DNA from: JANXLO01 sp038231295
GTDB taxonomy: Bacteria > Armatimonadota > Chthonomonadetes > Chthonomonadales > Chthonomonadaceae
DNA: 64,000 nt
Reading direction: 5' to 3'
NCBI GenBank assembly: GCA_038231295.1
Contig: JBBRLP010000007.1
Location: 15,193 to 79,192 of the forward strand
Position numbers and translations under genes: made by a program. This document shows positions 52,289 through 60,365 of this stretch, one piece after another. Each line of letters opens with the position of its first letter. The stretch's first letter is position 1. The notes below the pieces were generated by a model. That model saw only the letters and a list, made by a program, of their open reading frames with translations. It was not told where the DNA came from and ran no database searches.

Positions 52289-55231
52289 TTACTTCACGAA
52301 GGCGATGGGGAAGTCCGGGACGGAGGGCGGGCGGGTGGTGGTGGGATGCTGGCTGCCTCCGGTCAGCTCTTTCACGCGCTCGGCGAGGAAGTAGTCCAGA
52401 CTGGTGACGGTGATACGCCCATCGCCTTTGAGATCGGCTTTGCCGCCAAGACCTTCCAGAAGGGCTTTCGTGAAGGCTCCGTGTCCCCACTTCGCGTCTT
52501 CCAGGGCATACTCTTTGCCGGTGGAGGCGGCGAAGACAATGGCTCCGTTCTCCGCGCTGGAGAGTTCGTTGACGATAGAGACGATGTCCTGCTCAACCCC
52601 GCGTAATTTGCCGCCTGCCCCGCCGGAGTGACAGGTATCCACGAAGAACAGCGTCTTGCCCGCGATGTCCCGAATCGTCTTCTCTATCTCGTAGAACAGA
52701 ACCCCGGTACTGCGTTTTTTCTCCAGTTCGAAGTTGTACGGCACATAGTAGTAGTCGCCGCTTCCGTCGCGAATGCCATGCCCGGAGAGGAAGATCATCG
52801 CCACGTCCCGGGAAGTCGTCTGCTTCTGAATCCACTCCAGACCGTCCAGGACACCCTCTTTGCTCGCCTGATCGTCCGTCAGCAGTTTTACCTCCACCTC
52901 CCGATAGAGTTTGCCGGTTTGCAATTGCAGCGCGGTTGCGAAATCGGTCGCGTCTTTGGCGGCGAAGTCGAGGGTATAGGCCGGATTCTTGTATTTGCTG
53001 ACCCCGACCGCCAGCACATAGAGTTTCGGCTTCGTCAGGTCTACCGCGGCGCGGCCCTTCCAGTGCAGTTTGATGGTGGCAGGGGCGCTCGCGCCGTGCT
53101 TGTTCTCCGCGATAATGGAGAGTTCGCAGTCGTGTTCCGGCAGCGTGACGTCGAGCGTCTGCGCCGTTTCCGCCTCCGCGCCGCTGGCAACCTCCTGAAT
53201 GCGCCGGGCGGTGCCGACAGGTCTGCCGTCAATATAGGCGCGTGTGGAGGTCAAAGGAGCATCGGCGGGAACGCGCACGGCGAACCGTACCGTCACGGCC
53301 GTCGCCGCCTGCTCCGCGTTGTTCTCCGGTGACTGAATGACGACAACGGGCGGCAGCGTCTTGTTGACATCTACGACCTCCGTCTTGTGGCCCCGGTCGG
53401 CATCCGCGAGGCGCAGGGCCTCCGCCTCATCGCCCGCTTTCAGTACCCGCCCCACGACATCCGGGCGATAGTAGGCGGCGCGGAAACGTGAGGCCGGGAA
53501 GAAGTCGGCGGCGTGGTCCTTGCCCCGATTGATGTGCCAGCCGATCAGGTCTTCGCTGCCTGCCGAGGCATCGTAATACCCGTTCGGCGTCCAGGCCACC
53601 CACTGTTTGTGATCTGTCAGGGGAAACAGAGTCAGCAGCAGTTTCGCGTCCTGGATGCGGAACCAGCGCAGCGTTCCGTCGTTGAGGAGCGCAACGCCGG
53701 TCTGTCCATCCTGCGCGACGTTGACCTGCCAGACGATGCCGGGGGTCGGCATGATCCACTCCTGCTTGCCGTTCGCATCGAAAAGGCGCAGGCTGTAGTC
53801 GCAGCCCAGCAGAAAACGCTTGTGATCCGGCAGGATCGCCAGGCAGCGCGAGTCCTCGTTCTGCGTCAGTTCGAGGGGATGCCCGTTCAGTTTCGGGTGC
53901 ATCTCATTTTCGTAGTTGGTGATGTTCAGTCCCGCTACCCCGATGATGGCGGGATGCAGACCGGCGGCCTTGCCTTTGGTTTCGGCAGCTTTTGAGTTAT
54001 CGGCGATGTCGCCTTCCAGTTTACGCTCGGCGGCGTTGAACCGGACGGTGGTCGTGTCACCGGGCAGGGTGGAAAACTGCACAATCGAAGCGTCGTCCGA
54101 CAGCAGGAACGTGGTCAGGCGCATATCTACGGTAGGAGCCTCGAACAGCCGGGCCTTGTCGCCCTCCAGCACCCCCCACAGCGGATCGCCCGCCGCGTAG
54201 AGCATCGGCCCGAGTTTCAGCGGGCGCAGCGCGGTGATGATGTCGCCTGCCGCGCCGATGTCCGTGAACTTGCCCTTGCCGCCGTTCTCATAGCGGCGAA
54301 TGACGCGCAGCACGGTCTCGCCCTTGATGACGGCGACACGCCCTGCCGCGAAAAGCTGTTTGCCGTCCGGTGACCAGGCGACCTCATCGAAGGCAGCGGC
54401 GGGCAGTTTGATGTCGTCGGTGGTCGGGGCGTAGAGCAGCGAGAGGTCTTTCGTCGCCAGCACGTTGATACTTTTCGTATCTCCGAAGCCGACCGCGAGT
54501 TTGTCTCCGTCCGGTGAGAACGCCACGCCGTGCGGGTGCGTTCCGCCCGCAGCCTTGTTGCGGAGCGCGAGTTTGAAGTCGGGCGTGTAGACGCGGATAA
54601 AGCCATCAATCGCCGCGACCGCCAGAACGCCGTCCGAGCGGAAATCGAGGCCGATACAGTCGCCCTCGTACTCTTTGTCGGCGGCAACCTCTTTGCCATC
54701 TTCCACGTTCAGCACCCGCAGGCCGTCTTTGTCCGCCATTCCCACCGCCAGGTATTTGCCATCGGGCGAGTAGCGCAGACGCTGCACGGCGTTCGGCAGG
54801 CCGGTGAGGCGTTTCGTCATCTCTCCCGTTGCCCGGTCGAACAGATAGATGCAGATGGATTTGTCCCAGGTGTATCCGGTCAGGCCGGACGTGGCGATCT
54901 GTTTGCCGTCCGGGGAGACCGCGACCGAGTAGAGCATTCCATCACCGCTGCCATAGGGAACGCGCAGCGTCTTCTGGAGCAGGCCGGAGGCCAGATCCCA
55001 GACGCGCAGGGTGCCGTCTTGCGAGCAGGTGACGAAAAAGGTCTCTTTCGCGTCCACGGCCATGTCTTTGATGACGCCGGTATGTGTCCCGGTCTCGACA
55101 CGCAGGAGGGGACGCGTCGGCGGCTCCTCGGCCCGGACCGGACCGGCGAGAACACTTGTCGCCAGAGTCAGACAGACCAGCCATCGGGCGGCATTCAAAC
55201 GGAACAGCGTTCTGAAAAGGGTGGGAAACAT
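52289..55231 (-). CDS. Exported WD40 - caspase-like (C14) protease
   Basis: 980 residues. I chose ATG 55231, with CTGGAGG upstream and a signal peptide right after it (AARWLVCLTLATSVLAGPVR); ATG 55282 would overlap the previous gene by 4 nt and adds 17 residues. WD40 blades fill about 45-480 (GVIKDMAVDAKETFFVTCSQ, LYSVAVSPDGKQIATSGLTG, QRLRYSPDGKYLAVGMADKD). An Ig-like segment precedes the caspase domain (about 735-980), with His818 in IFLSGHGIRDG and Cys867 in FVDTCHSGGAGG, both intact. It is the last gene of a four-gene protease operon. The propeller probably selects partners or holds the protease inactive; the target is unknown. Confidence 0.9.
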   Translation of the reverse strand: MFPTLFRTLFRLNAARWLVCLTLATSVLAGPVRAEEPPTRPLLRVETGTHTGVIKDMAVDAKETFFVTCSQDGTLRVWDLASGLLQKTLRVPYGSGDGMLYSVAVSPDGKQIATSGLTGYTWDKSICIYLFDRATGEMTKRLTGLPNAVQRLRYSPDGKYLAVGMADKDGLRVLNVEDGKEVAADKEYEGDCIGLDFRSDGVLAVAAIDGFIRVYTPDFKLALRNKAAGGTHPHGVAFSPDGDKLAVGFGDTKSINVLATKDLSLLYAPTTDDIKLPAAAFDEVAWSPDGKQLFAAGRVAVIKGETVLRVIRRYENGGKGKFTDIGAAGDIITALRPLKLGPMLYAAGDPLWGVLEGDKARLFEAPTVDMRLTTFLLSDDASIVQFSTLPGDTTTVRFNAAERKLEGDIADNSKAAETKGKAAGLHPAIIGVAGLNITNYENEMHPKLNGHPLELTQNEDSRCLAILPDHKRFLLGCDYSLRLFDANGKQEWIMPTPGIVWQVNVAQDGQTGVALLNDGTLRWFRIQDAKLLLTLFPLTDHKQWVAWTPNGYYDASAGSEDLIGWHINRGKDHAADFFPASRFRAAYYRPDVVGRVLKAGDEAEALRLADADRGHKTEVVDVNKTLPPVVVIQSPENNAEQAATAVTVRFAVRVPADAPLTSTRAYIDGRPVGTARRIQEVASGAEAETAQTLDVTLPEHDCELSIIAENKHGASAPATIKLHWKGRAAVDLTKPKLYVLAVGVSKYKNPAYTLDFAAKDATDFATALQLQTGKLYREVEVKLLTDDQASKEGVLDGLEWIQKQTTSRDVAMIFLSGHGIRDGSGDYYYVPYNFELEKKRSTGVLFYEIEKTIRDIAGKTLFFVDTCHSGGAGGKLRGVEQDIVSIVNELSSAENGAIVFAASTGKEYALEDAKWGHGAFTKALLEGLGGKADLKGDGRITVTSLDYFLAERVKELTGGSQHPTTTRPPSVPDFPIAFVK

Positions 55232-55278
55232 TGCGTTCCTCCAGAGGTTTCGATAGGCAAGGCTTGTTATTTGCATTG

Positions 55279-56301
55279 TCATGGTTTCGGTTCGGCAACG
55301 CGCAGAGGCTGCACCGACCAGAGGCCGGGCTTGCGGGCAATCTCCGCCAGAAACTGCGTCAGGGCCGCCTCCGGGGGCGGCGGACTGCCCTTGCCGACAC
55401 CGGAGAGCAGATGCACCGGAGAGTCGGTCTCGTCCAGAGCGCATTGCCGGACGGAGCGGGGGCGCTGTCCTGTCGTGTCTGGCAGGGGGCGACTCACGAT
55501 CCAGACCTCTCGGGTTCCTTCCGGCAGAGTCAGGGGCGGAGAGAGAAGAGTTTCCCCGGCCTGCGCCCGCATCTCCGCGCTGTGTGAAGTGAGCGGAACG
55601 AGATGCAAAACACCGTAGCCATCCGAGGTGAGGAGATAGGTCTGCACCCCGCCCGAAGCCCGGAGGCGCAGGTGAAAGGGCGTGTCTGCCGGAACCTGCC
55701 GCAGTGTCCGCGTCTCTCCCCCTCCCATGACAATCTCCGTCGTGGTCGGATTGCGGGCGGTCAAATGGGGCAGGAGACGCCGCCACTGCGCCCCGACGCC
55801 GGACTGATCGGTGCGGAGAGTCAGAGCGATCTGACTGCCCATCTCTCCCACCAGACCGAGCGTGTGGACATCGGGAACGTTCCGCAGATTCGTCGTCAGG
55901 TAGCGCAGGGAGGCGGAGGTTCCCGCCCACTGCCCGACCAGAAGACGCGGCGCGTCTTCGCGGTAGAGACGGGTCACCAGCAGGAACCGGGCGTTCTCTT
56001 CTCCCTGCCCGTTCGCATAGGAGAGTTCGCCTTCGAGCGTGTAGCGCACGGCGGCGCTGTTCGTCACGGCGGGCAGCGGCGCGGCGGAGGCGACGCGGAA
56101 GGCTTTCTCCGTATGGTCGTTCAGGAAGCGGCTCAGGGCAGTGGTGAGGCGCAGGTTCAAGCCGGGCGGCAGTCCGCCCACATCCCGCAACGGGCGCAGA
56201 GAGAGCAGTGTCTCCTGCGCCCGCAGCGCGGACGGCCACATTCCTGCTATGGCGATGAGCAGGACGCAGCCTGTTTGGAGAGAAGTCCGCAGCGCTGGCA
56301 C
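55279..56301 (-). CDS. Exported protein with caspase-operon context, possibly DUF4384-like
   Basis: 340 residues from GTG 56301, 4 bp after the previous stop. The signal peptide is GCVLLIAIAGMWPSALRAQE. The body has an N-terminal alpha/beta part (LLSLRPLRDVGGLPPGLNLR, YTLEGELSYANGQGEENARF) and a later beta-rich part with LRASGGVQTYLLTSDGYGVL then HLVPLTSH, followed by a TREVWIVSRPLPD strand. That later pattern resembles DUF4384, a domain often encoded with caspase-like proteins and also present in the neighbouring gene. No protease motif. It may be the partner or regulator of the two caspases. Confidence 0.75.
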   Translation of the reverse strand: MPALRTSLQTGCVLLIAIAGMWPSALRAQETLLSLRPLRDVGGLPPGLNLRLTTALSRFLNDHTEKAFRVASAAPLPAVTNSAAVRYTLEGELSYANGQGEENARFLLVTRLYREDAPRLLVGQWAGTSASLRYLTTNLRNVPDVHTLGLVGEMGSQIALTLRTDQSGVGAQWRRLLPHLTARNPTTTEIVMGGGETRTLRQVPADTPFHLRLRASGGVQTYLLTSDGYGVLHLVPLTSHSAEMRAQAGETLLSPPLTLPEGTREVWIVSRPLPDTTGQRPRSVRQCALDETDSPVHLLSGVGKGSPPPPEAALTQFLAEIARKPGLWSVQPLRVAEPKP

Positions 56302-56305
56302 CGGA

Positions 56306-57640
56306 CTACTCCACCCCGAAGGTCAGGCCGAAGGTGTAGAAGGTCTGACGCGGGGACTCAACCTCGATGATTCGGCGCAGTTTGCGCGGCTCCGCGCCAT
56401 CCGCCGGAAACGCCTTGATGAGGGCGGCGGCGTTGGCCTCGTCCGTGAAGAGCAGGGCTTTCACGCGCTCCACACCGGGCGTATCCGCCGCATAGGAGCG
56501 CCCGGAGGCGTTCGGCAGGCGCACGGTGCTGTTGGCGGCGACACGGGCGGCATCCAGGCTGCCATTGCCGGGAAAGAGCAGATAGACCTTGCCGTCCGTA
56601 TCTTTCTCCAGCAGCAGCAGCCATCCCCCGGTCGCGCCGATTTTGGCTTCGAAGGCGAAGGTCTGCTTGACTTTGACCGAAGCGCCGCCCGGCGTCATTT
56701 TCAGCGCAAACGCGGCGGTATCGGTATGGTCTTCGTTGAAGTCGTCCCACACCGTCCGTTTCGGAGCGGGCGCGGGGTCGGGCGGGACAGGCGCGGGCGC
56801 GTCGGTTTTGCCATCGAAGAGAGTCCGCGAGGCGTATTCGGACGGGCTGAGTTTCGGGGTCTGTGTCTGCTCCATATAGTCGGCGACTTCGCCCGTCACG
56901 TCTTTCTGCACCTCGTTCCAGAGAGTCTGCTTTGTGGCCTTTTGCAGCCGCGCCGTCAGGAAGTGGGTGAAGACTCCGCCACGGACACTGTCGAAATCGT
57001 CTTCCCCGGAGGTCTGGTTGGCAAGAGAAGCGGTGAAGTAGACGATCTCCGTGCCGCCTGCGACATGGTCGTTGCTGTCGCCGCTGGCGGTCTCCATGAT
57101 GCGGCGCGGGTTGCTGCCGCCTGCCCGATGGTAGAAACGGGTCTTCTTGACGCGGTGGCCGATGCCCTTGCGGCTCAGGCCGCCGGAGAAGCAGGAGTCG
57201 AGCATCACGGTGCGGCTGCGGGCCGGAATCGCCATGACCGCGTTGTACAGCTCGTCACGGGTCATGTCACTGGCCTCAGTCTTCTCGCTGGCGTCTCCGG
57301 GAAGCAGCGCGGAGGTTCCATCCGTCGCGACCACCCCATGCCCTGCGAAGTAGAAGACGAACCGCTCGTCCGGGCGCACGGAGGCTTTCAACTTGCCCAG
57401 CGTGTCGAGAATCGCGCGTTTGGCGGCCTGCTCGTTGACCATTGTCGTGACTTCGAAGCCCAGCGCGGTCAGCGACTTTTCGACATTGTGCGCGTCGTTG
57501 ACACAGCCTTCCAGGTTGCTGCCCGGCGACAGATGGGGGTACTCGTTCACCCCGATTACGAGCGCTTTGTCTGCACGGGCCAGCGGCATGGCTCCGATTA
57601 GGAGCGCGGTCAGTGAGAGGGAGAGTGCGGTGCGATTCAT
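56306..57640 (-). CDS. Exported caspase-like (C14) protease with DUF4384-type C-terminus
   Basis: 444 residues from ATG 57640, which overlaps the papain-like gene stop by 4 nt (ATGA). The signal peptide is LSLSLTALLIGAMPLARA. The caspase domain (about 24-270) begins KALVIGVNEYPHLSPGSNLE and has His101 in FYFAGHGVVA and Cys150 in MLDSCFSGGLSRK, both intact. After a Pro/Ala linker (DAPAPVPPDPAPAPKR) the C-terminal domain (about 300-444; FALKMTPGGASVKVKQTFAF, GGWLLLLEKDTDGKVYLLFP) is DUF4384-like. Substrates in such enzymes usually have Arg or Lys at P1 (metacaspase type) but this cannot be read here. Confidence 0.9.
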   Translation of the reverse strand: MNRTALSLSLTALLIGAMPLARADKALVIGVNEYPHLSPGSNLEGCVNDAHNVEKSLTALGFEVTTMVNEQAAKRAILDTLGKLKASVRPDERFVFYFAGHGVVATDGTSALLPGDASEKTEASDMTRDELYNAVMAIPARSRTVMLDSCFSGGLSRKGIGHRVKKTRFYHRAGGSNPRRIMETASGDSNDHVAGGTEIVYFTASLANQTSGEDDFDSVRGGVFTHFLTARLQKATKQTLWNEVQKDVTGEVADYMEQTQTPKLSPSEYASRTLFDGKTDAPAPVPPDPAPAPKRTVWDDFNEDHTDTAAFALKMTPGGASVKVKQTFAFEAKIGATGGWLLLLEKDTDGKVYLLFPGNGSLDAARVAANSTVRLPNASGRSYAADTPGVERVKALLFTDEANAAALIKAFPADGAEPRKLRRIIEVESPRQTFYTFGLTFGVE

Positions 57641-58587
57641 GGCTTTGCCTCCGCCGGAACCAGGGTGATGCTCTGTGTCAGTTTTACGGGTTCGGTGCTG
57701 CGGGCGATGGGGCCGCCGGGCCGCTGCCCCCAGCCTTCGATGGCCTCCTGCGCCAGAAAATCTTCGTCCAGCCAGACAAAGCCGTTGTTGGCCCACTTCG
57801 ATGTCCAGGAGTTCACCATGAGGAAGGCGTGTTTCGTCTCGTCGTAGCCGACGATGCAGACGGCATGAAATCCGGCCCGCGTCCCCTTGTTCTCGGAGGG
57901 CTTATAGACGAAATCCGCGCTGTGCGGCACATCAAAGAACTCATTATAGACCGGAATACCGACGACGAAGGGCTGTTTGGTCTCCCAGAGCCAGTTTTTC
58001 AGTTTCTCCGGGTCGCCTGCCTCGCCAAGCAGCCTGCCCTTGAAGAGGGAGACGGTCTGCCGCGCCTTGTAGCGCTGCGCGTGGGTCTTCGCGGCGTCAT
58101 TCGGCTGTGTGGTCGCGTCTTTGACATCCCAGGGCATATCGGAGAGGGTCGCGCAGCCCTGCTTCGCGAGCGTATCGAACGCCTGGAAAATGTGCATTCC
58201 GTTGTCGGCCTTGCCCTCGTTGAACTGCCGCCAGATGAAGGCGGGGCTGAACTGGAAATGGGGGTCTTTGCGCTGATCGGGCGTGAGTTTGCGCTGACGG
58301 GCGATGGCGGTGGAGTAGCAGTAGTAGGCGGTAGACCAGCCGACACAGGAGCCGGTCGCGCCCTGATCGCCGATGGGCGGCAGGTCGGCGGCGAGGCTGA
58401 ACTGCTTCGGGCGGTCAAGGCCGCGTGTGGCGGCAATTCGTACATGGGGATGGGTGGCAAACGCGGCGGCGGGAGAGGGTTCGCATCCCAGTCCCTGCCC
58501 GAAAGCCGGAAGACCGGAGATTACCACTCCCGCCAACAGACTAAGGGCAATACCTCTGCCGCACCGGGCGGCGTAGTTCCAAGCCAT
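57637..58587 (-). CDS. Exported papain-family (C1) cysteine protease
   Basis: 316 residues from ATG 58587, with GAGGAGG 7-8 nt upstream. The signal peptide is GIALSLLAGVVISGLPAFGQ. The papain catalytic set is complete: Gln in DQGATGSCVGW with Cys81, His241 in AGFHAVCIVGY, and Asn259 in MVNSWTSKWANNGF. There is almost no propeptide between the signal and the enzyme core, so control may come from a separate protein. It is the first gene of the operon that continues with a caspase, a signal-peptide protein and a WD40-caspase. Confidence 0.9.
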   Translation of the reverse strand: MAWNYAARCGRGIALSLLAGVVISGLPAFGQGLGCEPSPAAAFATHPHVRIAATRGLDRPKQFSLAADLPPIGDQGATGSCVGWSTAYYCYSTAIARQRKLTPDQRKDPHFQFSPAFIWRQFNEGKADNGMHIFQAFDTLAKQGCATLSDMPWDVKDATTQPNDAAKTHAQRYKARQTVSLFKGRLLGEAGDPEKLKNWLWETKQPFVVGIPVYNEFFDVPHSADFVYKPSENKGTRAGFHAVCIVGYDETKHAFLMVNSWTSKWANNGFVWLDEDFLAQEAIEGWGQRPGGPIARSTEPVKLTQSITLVPAEAKP

Positions 58588-58655
58588 TATGGCCTCCTCG
58601 CGTATATTTGAGCGTTCCTAGTTTCAGAAGTGGATACAGTCATCAGATACAGTGC

Positions 58656-58700
58656 ATTATACCCACGCATCGTATCATCAGCGTATCATGCCGAGGGGAG
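58656..58700 (-). promoter_or_regulatory. Promoter region of the protease operon with direct repeats
   Basis: TATAAT on the minus strand (58661-58656) lies about 70 bp before ATG 58587. Just upstream on that strand are two direct copies of CGTATCAT (plus-strand sense) spaced 11 bp (about 58670-58690), and just downstream two copies of GATACAGT spaced 14 bp (about 58633-58654). The 11-bp phasing would place bound proteins on one face of the helix. No clear -35. Confidence 0.45.
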
Positions 58701-58811
58701 GAGGCAGGCAGAGAGCCGTATAGGAGAAAACTCGAGAAAAAGTGACGTCGTTCATGGTCTAGCCACGAGCAGTCAAGTCGTACATAGCCGGGCCGTTATT
58801 TTAAAAAAAGT

Positions 58812-59010
58812 CCAGACAGGTTATGCGCCGGAGTGAACTCCTGCGCTGGAAAAGGCAAGTGGCCGCTTCGCGGGCACGGATTTCAGAATACGCAAGGTTG
58901 CCGTTTGTCCTGAACTTCTTTTGTCTGAACCCTCACAATTCTTGGTGCCCGCGAAGCGGCCACTTGCTGTTTCCAGCGCAGGAGTTCACTCCGGCGCATA
59001 ACCTGTCCGG
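58812..59010. repeat. Large foldback element, 66-bp inverted arms
   Basis: The left arm (58812-58877, beginning CCAGACAGGTTATGCGCCGG) and right arm (58945-59010, ending CCGGCGCATAACCTGTCCGG) are inverted copies with about three mismatches. The spacer is 67 bp. The arms end inside at CGCTTCGCGGGCAC / GTGCCCGCGAAGCG. There is no credible gene. It lies between the protease operon promoter and the GNAT gene end. A transcript would form a very long hairpin; a MITE or hairpin-type mobile unit is likely. Confidence 0.75.
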
Positions 59011-59047
59011 GAAGAGAACCATCCCAGGGCTGCTGTGTGCCAACAAT

Positions 59048-59623
59048 TCACAATGATAGGGAATCCGAAACCCAATCCTGTTCCAGAATGCTCATTATCA
59101 GATCGCTTTGCCACTCACCGCCAATCCAGGAGCCTTCGCGCTCAATTCCTTCCCGAACAAAACCACACTTCTCATAGCAGGCGATGGCGCGTTGGTTGAA
59201 CGTGAGTACCCGCAGTTCAACCCGATGAAGTTTCAGCACATTAAAGGCGAAATCGAGAACGAGCCGAGTGACTTCTGTCCCCAATCCTTGCCCGCGAAAC
59301 CCCGACCCGAAAATACCGACCGCATATTTCGCTTTGCGATCCTGCCAATCTACGGAGTGCAGCCGTGCGATTCCGCTGCATCGCCCTTCCGTCTCGATAA
59401 TCCAGTGGTAACACTCCCTACAAACCTGCCGGTACCACGCCTCGACTTCGGCTTCCGTGAGAGGCGGCAGGGTGCGCGGATCACCCCCGACCATCTTCCG
59501 AAACTCCGTATCGCGCCCAAAGGCCAGACGGTCTGCCTTGTCCGTCTCTTGCGGAGGCCGCAACAGAACCCGCTGACGTTGCAGCACAGATTGGCAGTTG
59601 CCTTCAACAGGTCTACTTTTCAC
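59048..59623 (-). CDS. GNAT acetyltransferase, RimJ/RimL type
   Basis: 191 residues, cytosolic. It begins with a typical RimJ/RimL entry (RVLLRPPQETDKADRLAFGR) and has the acetyl-CoA binding loop in GSGFRGQGLGTEVTRL and the helix-strand HRVELRVLTFNQRAIACYEK ending in CGFVREGIEREGSW. It N-acetylates ribosomal-protein N-termini or small amines in relatives; target here unknown. It lies between the foldback element and the IS200-like insertion. Confidence 0.88.
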   Translation of the reverse strand: MKSRPVEGNCQSVLQRQRVLLRPPQETDKADRLAFGRDTEFRKMVGGDPRTLPPLTEAEVEAWYRQVCRECYHWIIETEGRCSGIARLHSVDWQDRKAKYAVGIFGSGFRGQGLGTEVTRLVLDFAFNVLKLHRVELRVLTFNQRAIACYEKCGFVREGIEREGSWIGGEWQSDLIMSILEQDWVSDSLSL

Positions 59624-59642
59624 GATCTGTCTTCCCGTGAGT

Positions 59643-60283
59643 GAGCGAAATCGTACCCATGATTTGGGGCGACGGACTGAAGTCCCCGCTATTTGACCTT
59701 CGGCCCAGTTTCCTTCGGAAACAAGTGCGAGAGTGACGGGCTAGTCCGGAATTTTGTCGTCAGTTCGTTCCGCCTGGGGCCAGAGATTCTCTTCTGCATG
59801 ATGCTTTTTCTGATTTTGAATGTATTCTACCGTTTTAGGAATGTCGCTGCGTCAAGGCTGAAATCGCCATAATGCCCCTGCCATGCAAACTGCTCTCCGG
59901 GCCTTAACCGACCGGAGACGAACGGGGAAGACCCGCCCTTGATGTGCTGCATCAACTCCCCAAGGCTGATCGCGCAGGACATCGTAACCAGAAGATGGAC
60001 ATGGTTTTCGGTACCCCCGATTGCTTTTACCGGGCAGCCATGGTCTTCACAGACTGTGGTAATGTAGCGATACACGTCTCGTTCTATCTCCGCTGTCAAA
60101 ATAGGCAGTCTGTCTTGTGTGGCCCAAACAAAGTGAACATAGACGTGCAGTAGATTACTGACGAATTTGTGTTCCTGTGCCATATCTCATTTTCCTGGAT
60201 CGTGTTTCCGAAGGAAACTGGGCCGAAGGTCAAATAGCGGGGACTTCAGTCCGTCGCCCCAAATCACGGGTGCGATTTCGCTC
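59643..60283. mobile_element. IS200-like insertion with 80-bp inverted REP arms
   Basis: The left arm 59643-59722 and right arm 60204-60283 are inverted copies, 80 bp each, with about two mismatches. Each contains GACGGACTGAAGTCCCCGCT, ACCTTCGGCCCAGTTTCC and TTCGGAAAC, which includes the hairpins GGACT-TC-AGTCC and GTTTCC-TTC-GGAAAC. Between them is a Y1/IS200-like transposase gene (59741-60183, frameshifted). The same unit occurs without a transposase at 41492-41545 and 52177-52230, as expected of REP elements mobilised by a RAYT-type transposase. Confidence 0.75.
59741..60183 (-). pseudogene. IS200-like / RAYT Y1 transposase, frameshifted before the catalytic Tyr
   Basis: The open part (60183-59827) begins HKFVSNLLHVYVHFVWATQD and has the HUH motif in GGTENHVHLLVTMS and the WQGHYGDFS end of the fold. 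It then stops. In another frame, from about 59846, the missing end is present: PKTVEYIQNQKKHHAEENLW then PQAERTDDKIPD, stop 59741. YIQNQ holds the catalytic Tyr, so the present gene would be inactive. One base more near 59845 joins the parts, giving 147 residues. It is flanked by inverted REP arms. Confidence 0.8.
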
Positions 60284-60365
60284 ATCGCTCATCGCTTACC
60301 GCTTACTGTCGCTGTGCGATGAAAGAACTTCATGGCGTCTCATCGTCTCTCATTCTGGCGTCTCA

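Noticed and set aside
52289..56239. A single 1316-residue minus-strand frame joining the caspase gene to upstream DNA
   Set aside because: The first 330 or so residues lie out of frame over the gene at 55279-56301, which has its own signal peptide and start. The caspase gene has a good ribosome site and signal peptide at 55231.
56141..57601. A plus-strand frame of 486 residues
   Set aside because: It is antisense to the caspase and partner genes, whose signal peptides and catalytic motifs are clear.
58823..59056. Small plus-strand gene across the foldback element
   Set aside because: The frame runs through both inverted arms, and has no ribosome site or protein-like composition.
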